A stretch of DNA of 15,320 nt, from the NCBI GenBank assembly GCA_002780065.1, contig PEWQ01000142.1:1-15320 (forward strand), given 5' to 3'. This DNA is from Candidatus Hydrogenedentes bacterium CG07_land_8_20_14_0_80_42_17 (GTDB lineage: Bacteria; UBA8481). Shown piece by piece: positions 1-5,807 of the stretch. Made by a program: the position numbers and the translations under genes. Position 1 is the first letter of the stretch, and each line of letters begins with the position of its first letter. The notes beneath the pieces are model-generated. The model searched no databases. It worked only from the letters and a program-made list of their open reading frames with translations, and had not been told where the DNA came from.

Positions 1-29
1 AACTGTGCCTCCATGACATCTCCCGTTAT

Positions 30-106
30 ATTTGAAATTGCAAATTGGAAAGTGCAAATTGAAAATTTTATTTTTCCAATTTTCATTTTTCAATTATTTC
101 ATACGT
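30..106 (-). repeat. AT-rich intergenic repeat, copy A
   Basis: Read on the minus strand, this 77-bp stretch matches positions 4497-4574 on the plus strand almost perfectly. The core (30-93 against 4511-4574) has one mismatch in 64 bases, and the outer 13 bases add one substitution and one single-base indel. The sequence is built from short runs such as TTGCAATTT and GAAAATTGGA. It lies downstream of the ROK kinase gene, so it is 3' intergenic DNA. Its function is unknown. It could be a non-autonomous or dispersed intergenic element; no transposase is present in the window. Confidence 0.85.
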
Positions 107-123
107 CCATTGGCGCGTGGCGC
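107..123. repeat. Lone diverged copy of the 17-bp GC-rich unit
   Basis: CCATTGGCGCGTGGCGC matches the tandem unit CCATTGACGCGGAGCGC of 5683-5767 at 14 of 17 positions. It abuts AT-rich copy A, just as the tandem array lies next to AT-rich copy C, so the two repeat modules occur together twice in the window. It contains the hairpin GGCGC-GTG-GCGCC (112-124). No T-run follows it, so it is not an obvious intrinsic terminator. Confidence 0.55.
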
Positions 124-176
124 CTTGCCGCCCCACCGCATCTTTATCGCATTATCTACTTGCACGGTTCCGAGAA

Positions 177-1055
177 TTACGTCAGAAACGCCGCTCCGAT
201 TATTCCTGCATCGTTTCCAAGAGCGCTCTTTTTTATTTCAAAAGTCTCGCGCAATGCCGGCTGAATCTCATTAATTATTGCTCGACGCAACGGCGAAAAT
301 AAAAGCTCCCCTGCTTTTGAAATTTGTCCTCCGACAATTATTCTATCAGGATTCAATAACTGTATGACTCCGCCAAGAACTCGAGCTAAATTATCACCAA
401 TCTCTTCATAAACCTCGATTGCCCACTTTTCCCCTTTATGCCCTGCCTTAGCCACTATTTCAGGATCGACTTCTTTCAGCTCAGGGTTCTTTTCTCGAGC
501 AATTCTAATTATCGCATTCTTTGCAACATACTGTTCAACACAGCCTCTCTTGCCACAAGGACATGAAAGTCCGTTCTTTATAAAAGTACTGTGTCCGAGT
601 TCTCCAGCCATGTGGCTCTTTCCTAAATGAAGTTTTCCGTCAAGAATTAATGCTCCGCCTAGACCGGTCCCCAAAGTAATTACCAGCATGTCCTTCGATC
701 CGATTCCTGCTCCAAATAAAAATTCGCCCCACGCAATCGAATTCACATCGTTAGCAACTTTTACAGGTCTTGCCAATTTCAACTCCAAAAGCGCCTTCAA
801 AGGCACGTCACGCCACTTTGGAAGATTTGGAGAAATTCTTACGATACCGTTCAAATGATCAATCAATCCCGGAGCACCGATTCCAACCGACTCGGCCTGC
901 CCCAGCTGTCCGCATAAAGATATAATAAGCTCAATCAATCTTTCGGGTTCTTCGTTCGAAGGAGTTTTCGCAGAGACGCGGTCCACAACTCTTCCTTCTA
1001 TATCAACTAAACCGGCTCTAACATTTGTTCCGCCAATATCGATTCCGATTTTCAT
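177..1055 (-). CDS. ROK-family sugar kinase (glucokinase-like)
   Basis: This 292-residue protein is a cytoplasmic ATP-dependent sugar kinase, most likely acting on glucose or an N-acetyl-hexosamine. The N-terminal phosphate-binding loop is DIGGTNVRAG (residues 5-14). The catalytic aspartate is D103 in VANDVNS. The ROK zinc site is H155 (GELGH) with C165, C167 and C172 in CPCGKRGCVEQ. The C-terminal nucleotide-binding part has NPDRIIVGG near residue 235. Length and motif order are normal for the family. The start at 1055 is preceded by AGAGGAG with good spacing; an in-frame extension to 1217 would run into moaA coding sequence and lacks family similarity. The gene is divergent from moaA. Family membership is clear; the exact sugar cannot be read from the sequence, and a regulator role is unlikely because there is no N-terminal HTH. 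Confidence 0.93.
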   Translation of the reverse strand: MKIGIDIGGTNVRAGLVDIEGRVVDRVSAKTPSNEEPERLIELIISLCGQLGQAESVGIGAPGLIDHLNGIVRISPNLPKWRDVPLKALLELKLARPVKVANDVNSIAWGEFLFGAGIGSKDMLVITLGTGLGGALILDGKLHLGKSHMAGELGHSTFIKNGLSCPCGKRGCVEQYVAKNAIIRIAREKNPELKEVDPEIVAKAGHKGEKWAIEVYEEIGDNLARVLGGVIQLLNPDRIIVGGQISKAGELLFSPLRRAIINEIQPALRETFEIKKSALGNDAGIIGAAFLT

Positions 1056-1125
1056 CGCATACTCCTCTAAATAGTACCAAAAAAATCCACTTTTATTATT
1101 TATTCCATAAGAGTATAATAAATTC
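1056..1125. promoter_or_regulatory. Divergent ROK kinase / moaA promoter region
   Basis: This 70-bp spacer must drive both genes. On the plus strand, TATAAT lies at 1114-1119, exactly six bases before the moaA ATG (1126). On the minus strand, TATACT (1112-1117) overlaps the same bases and would give a leader of about 50 nt for the kinase. A second minus-strand candidate is the extended -10 TGGTACTAT (1071-1079), but it would start transcription inside the Shine-Dalgarno sequence. No clear -35 box is visible on either strand. The overlapping -10 elements imply that the two directions may compete for polymerase. Confidence 0.5.
1114..1119 (+). promoter_or_regulatory. -10 box TATAAT of leaderless moaA promoter
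   Basis: A perfect TATAAT is followed by six bases (AAATTC) and the moaA ATG at 1126, so the expected transcription start falls on or next to the start codon. No Shine-Dalgarno sequence is present. The -35 region (about 1091-1097, TTTTATT) is not recognisable. Confidence 0.6.
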
Positions 1126-2121
1126 ATGTCCGAACTCATAGATACTTTTGGAAGAAAACACAAGACATTGAGAATATCGGTCACTGACCGTTGCCAATTG
1201 CGCTGTTCATACTGCATGCCGCTCGGTAATCCTAATCTTTTTGCAAAAGAAAATATTCTTTCTTTCGAAGAGATTGCGATGGTCGTTCAAATCGCCGCTG
1301 AGCTGGGGATTCAGCGAATTCGCATTACCGGTGGAGAGCCGCTACTGAGGCATGAACTTCATAAACTTATCAGTCTCATCAATAAAATAAAAGGAATTGA
1401 GTCCATAGCAATGACGACAAATGGTCTTCTGCTCAGAGATAAACTCGATTCTCTGACCGAATCCGGATTGAATAAAATTTCAATATCATTAGACACTCTC
1501 GATCCAATAAAATTTGCGAATTTGTCCAAAAGCGATTCTCTGACAGATGTAATTGACTCGATCGACTACGCAGTTTCAAAACCGAATCTGAAGGTTTCTT
1601 TAAACTCAATAGCAATGAGAAATTTAACAGAGCAGGAAATAATTCCGTTAATCGAATTTGCTTTGAGTAGAAAAATCTTTGTGAGATTTATTGAGCTCAT
1701 GCCGTTTGAATCAATTAATTGGAACTCATCAAAATCATTAACTGCCGGAGAGATATTAAAAATTGTCGAAGAGCATTTCGGAGCAAAAGTTTTTGAAGAG
1801 ATAAATAAGGAGCGGTTTGCGGCTTCAGCAAGGCTCTTCAAAATTCAAGATGGCGAAGGCGGGTTCGGGTTCATAGCATCACTCAGCAATCCTTTCTGTA
1901 TGTCATGCGATCGGCTGAGGCTCCGCGCAGACGGCACTTTATTCAATTGCCTCTTCTCGAGGATCGGATTCGAACTGAGGCCGGCAGTCAGAAATAATAA
2001 CGAAGAAGAAATTCGAAAGTTAATTCAAAAAGCAGTCGCTATGAAAGAAAAAGGTGGAATGGAAGAATTTGCCTGCAGCCCATTTTCTCCATCGAGAATC
2101 ATGTCTTCGATTGGGGGATAA
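1126..2121 (+). CDS. moaA: GTP 3',8-cyclase MoaA (radical SAM)
   Basis: MoaA converts GTP to 3',8-cyclo-7,8-dihydro-GTP, the first step of molybdenum cofactor synthesis. The 331-residue length is typical. The radical SAM cluster motif CxxxCxxC is C23, C27 and C30. The GGEP SAM-binding motif is in ITGGEPLLR (near 67-75). The second, substrate-binding cluster has the canonical CX2CX13C spacing at C258, C261 and C275 in FCMSCDRLRLRADG. The protein ends in the conserved Gly-Gly tail needed for MoaC-dependent activity in the family. No other moa, moe or mob gene is adjacent. There is no good Shine-Dalgarno sequence; TATAAT ends six bases before the ATG, suggesting a leaderless mRNA. The stop is 15 bp from the stop of the convergent methyltransferase gene. 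Identification is very secure. Confidence 0.97.
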   Translation: MSELIDTFGRKHKTLRISVTDRCQLRCSYCMPLGNPNLFAKENILSFEEIAMVVQIAAELGIQRIRITGGEPLLRHELHKLISLINKIKGIESIAMTTNGLLLRDKLDSLTESGLNKISISLDTLDPIKFANLSKSDSLTDVIDSIDYAVSKPNLKVSLNSIAMRNLTEQEIIPLIEFALSRKIFVRFIELMPFESINWNSSKSLTAGEILKIVEEHFGAKVFEEINKERFAASARLFKIQDGEGGFGFIASLSNPFCMSCDRLRLRADGTLFNCLFSRIGFELRPAVRNNNEEEIRKLIQKAVAMKEKGGMEEFACSPFSPSRIMSSIGG

Positions 2122-2136
2122 AAAAGTGATTAGTAA

Positions 2137-2952
2137 TTATTTTTTCTTTGCAGTGATAAAAAGAAAACCTTCTTTATGCTTTAAAGTTGGTATTCGAGCC
2201 AACAACTTTGACAAAGAAATCATCGCTCTCCACGCCAATTCTTTCGTATCGAGCCTCAAAAGCCGCAATGGAAGCAGAGGAAACAAAACTAGATCGCACG
2301 AAAAACTCATTTCACTAGCAGCGCAAGCCTTCGCATAATCCTCATACGAGTAAAGAGAAGGATGCAATTCCTTCTCGAACTGCATCTTCTTTCTAAATTT
2401 ATCTCCCAGCAAAAATTCTTGAAAAGGTTTCAAATAATCAGGATTGTTGAAAATAAGTTGCGAATAAAAATCAATGAACGTAAATATGCTGTTGCGATTC
2501 GGCTCGAATGCGTAAAAAACTCCTCCACGCTTAAGTATGCGGGCAATCTCCGAAATAGTGCGTGACTGATTTGGAATGTGATGAATCCCTCCCATCGAGA
2601 TAACGCAGTCGAAACTGTTGTCTATGAAAGGAATTTTCATTCCGTCAGCCTGCACCGCATTCAAATCGATCTCGATTCTTTTTTTAAGATTCGCTTTTGC
2701 CTTCACTAAAAATGGAAATGCAATATCCATCGCAACTATTTTTGAAGTGTAATTTGAAACAGCAAGCGAAACCTCACCATGCCCGCAACCGATGTCCAAT
2801 ACACGTTTATCCTTCGTATCCGGCGCCCATTTTGATAGAAGATATTCGTCACGTAAAATCCGCATAATTGGCGAACCGTATGTCATATCTTCGTATTCCT
2901 CCGGACTCATACTGTCCCAGAGTTCCTTCTGCTGTTTTGTTACTTCATCCAT
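2137..2952 (-). CDS. Class I SAM-dependent methyltransferase
   Basis: The 271-residue protein has the Methyltransf_11/UbiE-like Rossmann fold. Motif I, VLDIGCGHG, is at about residues 51-59. The acidic residue at the end of strand 2 is D76 (VAMD). A motif II region reads SFDCVISMGGIHHI (113-126), and LKRGG (140-144) begins the helix-to-strand-5 turn. The C-terminal part (about 155-271) is basic, rich in hydrophobic residues and not recognisable, so the substrate is unknown; a lipid, quinone or small-molecule acceptor fits the fold equally well. The Shine-Dalgarno GAGG overlaps the TGA stop of the transporter gene 14 bp upstream, indicating translational coupling and co-expression. No membrane segment is evident. 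Confidence 0.88.
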   Translation of the reverse strand: MDEVTKQQKELWDSMSPEEYEDMTYGSPIMRILRDEYLLSKWAPDTKDKRVLDIGCGHGEVSLAVSNYTSKIVAMDIAFPFLVKAKANLKKRIEIDLNAVQADGMKIPFIDNSFDCVISMGGIHHIPNQSRTISEIARILKRGGVFYAFEPNRNSIFTFIDFYSQLIFNNPDYLKPFQEFLLGDKFRKKMQFEKELHPSLYSYEDYAKACAASEMSFSCDLVLFPLLPLRLLRLDTKELAWRAMISLSKLLARIPTLKHKEGFLFITAKKK

Positions 2953-2966
2953 TCGAACTTATTTCC

Positions 2967-4361
2967 TCAATTGCCGGAAATTTCAACAGCAGGCAAATTT
3001 TCAGAAGTCTGCGCAGTATCGGCTTTCAGTATGGTCTCACCTGTGTAAAATGCGCCTGCTATGTTTCCTGTCATGTACGCCGCAAGCGCTCCAGCCGCCA
3101 TAGCTCGCATTCCAAGCCTTGCGAGGTCACTGCGGCGCGACGGAGCGATTCCGCTTATTCCTCCGATCTGTATCGCGATGGACGCAAAATTTGCAAATCC
3201 GCAAAGTCCGTATGTGACGATTACAACCGTTCGCGGGTCTAAAGAGACAAGCGGATTCTTCAGCATATTTGCTAAATCGACGTAAGCGAAAAACTCAGTC
3301 AACACAAGTTTCTCTCCGAGAAGTTTTCCGGCAAAGAAGGCATCTTTTGCAGGTATTCCCATTATCCATGCAAGTGGAACATGGAGATAACCTAATATAT
3401 TTTGAAGAGTAAGATTAGTTGCAAAACCGCGGATAGATTCCGGTAAAAAAACTGCGAGACGGTCTCCGAACCAATCGAGCCCGAAATTGAACATTGCAAT
3501 CAGCGCCGTAAACGCAATAAGCATTGCGGCAACATTTATCGCAAGCGTCATTCCGGAAGATGCGCCGCTGGCGGCGGCATCCAATATGTTCACGTCTTTA
3601 ATTTCAACATCCAGTTTTACTTTACCTTTTGTGGCAGGCATCCCCAATTCCGGAAACATCACCTTCGCCATCACAAGTGCTGCTGGAGCTGATAAAACCG
3701 AGGCTGAGATCAAATGTCCCGCAATGTTTGGAAAGTAATCTTTCAAAAATAGTACATAAGCGCCCATTACTCCGCCTGCCACCGTTGCAAAGCCGCCTGT
3801 CATAACCGCCATGAGTTCGCTGTCAGTCATCTTCTCGACATACGGTCGAACAACGAGAGGAGCTTCAGTCTGCCCCACAAAAATATTTGCAGACGCAGAT
3901 AAAGATTCAGCTCCGGAAGTGCCCATCGTAATGCTCATGATGCGCGCAAAAAATGCCACGAGTTTTTGCATCACTCCGAGATAGTAAAGAACCGACATCA
4001 AAGCCGAGAAGAAAATAATTGTGGTTAATACCTGAAAAGCAAAAAAGAAGCCGAGAGATTCAGTTCCTGTTCCGAATGTTCCTTTCCACGGACTTTGATT
4101 CGGTGGTACTGCAAGACCATTGAAAACAAAAACCGCTCCTTCTGTTGTGAAATTCAAAAGCCCCGTGACGACATTATTCAGTAAGGCAAAGAGCGCTCTG
4201 CCTGGCGGAGTCAGAAGTACCAGAACTGCAAAAATAAGTTGTAATGCCACACCCCAAAGAACTACTCGCCACGGAAATGCTCTGCGATTCACGGAAAAGA
4301 TCCAGCCGATTCCAATTATGATTGGAATGCCGATCAAGTTGACAAGATTCTGCAAGTTCAT
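2967..4361 (-). CDS. nupC: NupC/CNT-family nucleoside transporter
   Basis: This is a 464-residue concentrative nucleoside transporter, an inner-membrane symporter that imports nucleosides using a proton or sodium gradient. Multiple hydrophobic segments span the protein, beginning with LIGIPIIIGIGWIFSV. The family core GTSGAESLSASANIFVGQTE is visible, followed by the gate domain, and the C-terminal block includes LCGFANFASIAIQIGGI and MTGNIAGAFY. The length is towards the long end for bacterial NupC proteins. The start at 4361 is chosen because GGAGGT (4368-4373, minus strand) lies six bases before it; the ATG 13 codons upstream has no ribosome binding site. It is the first gene of a pair with the methyltransferase. 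Substrate range and coupling ion cannot be fixed by eye. Confidence 0.93.
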   Translation of the reverse strand: MNLQNLVNLIGIPIIIGIGWIFSVNRRAFPWRVVLWGVALQLIFAVLVLLTPPGRALFALLNNVVTGLLNFTTEGAVFVFNGLAVPPNQSPWKGTFGTGTESLGFFFAFQVLTTIIFFSALMSVLYYLGVMQKLVAFFARIMSITMGTSGAESLSASANIFVGQTEAPLVVRPYVEKMTDSELMAVMTGGFATVAGGVMGAYVLFLKDYFPNIAGHLISASVLSAPAALVMAKVMFPELGMPATKGKVKLDVEIKDVNILDAAASGASSGMTLAINVAAMLIAFTALIAMFNFGLDWFGDRLAVFLPESIRGFATNLTLQNILGYLHVPLAWIMGIPAKDAFFAGKLLGEKLVLTEFFAYVDLANMLKNPLVSLDPRTVVIVTYGLCGFANFASIAIQIGGISGIAPSRRSDLARLGMRAMAAGALAAYMTGNIAGAFYTGETILKADTAQTSENLPAVEISGN

Positions 4362-4422
4362 TAGGTGACCTCCAAGCGCAAAGAATAACTTAAATATCAT
4401 TCACAGGCTAGAGAGATTCACG

Positions 4423-4465
4423 ATTAAGAGATTGCTTCGCACCTTCGGTGCTCGCAATGACAAAA
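4423..4465 (+). repeat. 43-bp hairpin repeat, copy 1
   Basis: It is identical over 43 bases to 4602-4644. The core is ATTGCTTCGCACC, a TTC loop, then GGTGCTCGCAAT. It can fold into a stem of two 5-bp segments (ATTGC/GCAAT and GCACC/GGTGC) separated by a small internal loop. From general knowledge, similar GAGATTGCTTCG...CGCAATGAC elements occur dispersed in intergenic DNA of many bacteria; their role is unsettled. Confidence 0.9.
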
Positions 4466-4496
4466 GAAAATTGCGTGGAACATGGCGTGCCTCCGA

Positions 4497-4574
4497 ACGT
4501 GTGAAATATATTGAAAAATGAAAATTGGAAAAATAAAATTTTCAATTTGCACTTTTCAATTTGCAATTTCAAAT
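4497..4574 (+). repeat. AT-rich intergenic repeat, copy B
   Basis: It is the inverted partner of copy A at 30-106, with one mismatch in the 64-base core 4511-4574. It sits between the two 43-bp hairpin repeats, so two unrelated repeat families are interleaved here. Because copies A and B are inverted, recombination between them would flip the intervening ROK kinase-moaA-methyltransferase-nupC block. Confidence 0.85.
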
Positions 4575-4601
4575 TTAATAACATACCAGCAATCTGTTAA
4601 C

Positions 4602-4644
4602 ATTAAGAGATTGCTTCGCACCTTCGGTGCTCGCAATGACAAAA
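4602..4644 (+). repeat. 43-bp hairpin repeat, copy 2
   Basis: This is a perfect direct repeat of 4423-4465, with the start points 179 bases apart. It ends about 60 bases before the -10 box of the downstream gene, so a hairpin there could sit upstream of, or influence, that promoter. Perfect identity over 43 bases points to recent copying or active maintenance. Confidence 0.9.
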
Positions 4645-4703
4645 TACTACTTTTTGGTCAGCTCCAAAATAAGAAATTATTTATAAATCTCAGTGTCTCG
4701 GTG

Positions 4704-4709
4704 TATAAT
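4704..4709 (+). promoter_or_regulatory. -10 box TATAAT of a leaderless promoter
   Basis: A perfect TATAAT is followed by six bases (TCTTTC) and the ATG at 4716. Transcription would begin about at the start codon. The geometry is identical to that before moaA (1114-1119 and ATG 1126). No convincing -35 box is seen 16-18 bases upstream, and there is no Shine-Dalgarno sequence. Confidence 0.6.
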
Positions 4710-4715
4710 TCTTTC

Positions 4716-5654
4716 ATGATACTTTGGGTTCTCGGCTTTGCAATGCCTTGTCGGTTTCTGATTCATTTCACTCAACCGTTTCATATTTCTCTATTCGACA
4801 TTTTGTTTATTCTCTCTTCTCCCTTATTGATCCAGAAAGTTATCAACTCCAAAATTAAGTCTAGTCACGACTGCATCTCTTTACTGGCTATCATCGCTCT
4901 CTGCGCTTCTATTCTTGCAGGAAACAGCAATTCCACAGTTTCACTCTTCACTCTCTTCGCAATTTTTTCCGGAGTTGTCGTTTCTCGCAGAGACATAACT
5001 TTGTTCCTCAATGGATTGAGAATCGGAACTCAGGTTTCACTTCTCGCTTCGATTCCGTTTCTCTTTCTATGTCCTGACCTTGTAAGAGAAAATAATTTTT
5101 TTGCAGGTTTTTTTGGAACAAAAAACGGACTCGCTTTCATTACCGGATTGCTTGGAATAATAGCTTTGTATTCTGCTCCAAAACACCTATTCGAATTTAT
5201 TCTCTGGTTCGGTATTACTGCCGCAATCGGCTCTAGAGGAGCTCTTGTTGCAATCTTATTTTCAGCATTGCCGCTGCTCATGCAATCGCGCCGCGATTTA
5301 TCACTTTACGTAATTATTACTTCCGCTCTTTTTACAGCTTTCATAATCGCCAATACTTTGTTTCCTTTTGACCGACTCGAATTTGCAATCAACATTGTAA
5401 AGTGGTCGAACTGGATACCTCTCTTTGGAATCGGAGCAGGAAGCGGATACGGGCTTGATCTCTACTTCAAGTCTCTGCTTGAATTCGGATGGTTTGGAGC
5501 ATTTTCACTTTTGGTTTTAATTCTCACTACGCTAAAAAAAAGAAAGACCGATGCAATGCTGATATTCATTCTAATTTTCGGTCTTGCACACGATCCGACC
5601 CGCATGCCGTTATTCTGGATAATTCTGCTCTCTAACTCTCAGACGTCTGCATAA
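4716..5654 (+). CDS. O-antigen ligase/polymerase-like membrane protein
   Basis: The 312-residue protein is hydrophobic throughout and should sit in the inner membrane with roughly eight to ten helices. It resembles the Wzy/WaaL (O-antigen ligase) superfamily: FFGTKNGLAFITGLLG (133-148), a GSRGALVAIL segment (172-181), then FGIGAGSGYG (237-246) followed by YFKSLLEFGWFGAFSLL (250-266), the position where the family has its GxGxG loop and the HNxYLxxLxExG helix. The usual histidine of that HN motif is not evident. It is shorter than the usual 400 or so residues. The start at 4716 is chosen because a -10 box lies just before it and the longer frame from 4518 only translates repeats. No glycosyltransferase genes are nearby, so the glycan substrate is unknown. 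Confidence 0.62.
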   Translation: MILWVLGFAMPCRFLIHFTQPFHISLFDILFILSSPLLIQKVINSKIKSSHDCISLLAIIALCASILAGNSNSTVSLFTLFAIFSGVVVSRRDITLFLNGLRIGTQVSLLASIPFLFLCPDLVRENNFFAGFFGTKNGLAFITGLLGIIALYSAPKHLFEFILWFGITAAIGSRGALVAILFSALPLLMQSRRDLSLYVIITSALFTAFIIANTLFPFDRLEFAINIVKWSNWIPLFGIGAGSGYGLDLYFKSLLEFGWFGAFSLLVLILTTLKKRKTDAMLIFILIFGLAHDPTRMPLFWIILLSNSQTSA

Positions 5655-5682
5655 GCATGCGGTACTTGCACAGGCGAGGCGT

Positions 5683-5767
5683 CCATTGACGCGAAGCGCC
5701 CATTGACGCGGAGCGCCCATTGACGCGGAGCGCCCATTGACGCGGAGCGCCCATTGACGCGGAGCGC
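5683..5767. repeat. Five tandem 17-bp GC-rich units
   Basis: The unit CCATTGACGCGGAGCGC occurs five times head to tail: 5683-5699 (one G-to-A change), 5700-5716, 5717-5733, 5734-5750 and 5751-5767. The last four are identical. A left-hand remnant (CACAGGCGAGGCGT) and a right-hand CTGTGCCTCC flank the array as imperfect inverted sequences. The array lies between the convergent membrane-protein and sensor-kinase genes. It is a minisatellite-like array with no spacers, so not a CRISPR. It is much more GC-rich than its surroundings. Confidence 0.95.
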
Positions 5768-5774
5768 CTGTGCC

Positions 5775-5807
5775 TCCAATTTCCATTTTTCAATTAATTC
5801 ACGCGTT
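5775..5807 (-). repeat. AT-rich repeat, partial copy C overlapping a stop codon
   Basis: The minus-strand reading starts AACGCGTGAATTAATTG and continues like the outer half of copies A and B, with some five or six differences in about 33 bases. It then switches into a TGTGCCTCC box and the 17-bp array instead of the rest of the AT-rich repeat. The TGA of the sensor kinase gene (5799-5801) lies inside it. Confidence 0.6.

Larger units (their letters stand above)
4362..4715. other. Repeat-filled divergent intergenic region
   Basis: This 354-bp stretch lies between the divergently oriented nucleoside transporter and the O-antigen ligase-like gene. It holds two copies of a 43-bp hairpin repeat (4423-4465 and 4602-4644), AT-rich repeat copy B (4497-4574) between them, and the plus-strand -10 box at 4704-4709. 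I see no credible gene: the open frame starting at 4518 is translated repeat. Promoter elements for the transporter were not clear. Confidence 0.8.

Noticed and set aside
1056-1217. 54-codon upstream extension of the ROK kinase to 1217
   Set aside because: It overlaps the start of moaA and lacks a ribosome site; the internal ATG at 1055 has AGAGGAG and begins the family motif.
2122-2136. Bidirectional terminator between moaA and the methyltransferase gene
   Set aside because: Only T/A runs are visible; no stem longer than four bases with a workable loop was found.
30-4574. Composite transposon bounded by the inverted AT-rich repeats
   Set aside because: No transposase or integrase lies between them, no target duplication is seen, and the enclosed genes are housekeeping-like.
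4518-4715. 66-codon N-terminal extension of the membrane protein
   Set aside because: It only translates the AT-rich and 43-bp repeats and would bury the -10 box at 4704-4709.
5683-5767. CRISPR-like array
   Set aside because: The 17-bp units are directly adjacent with no spacers, and no cas gene is present.
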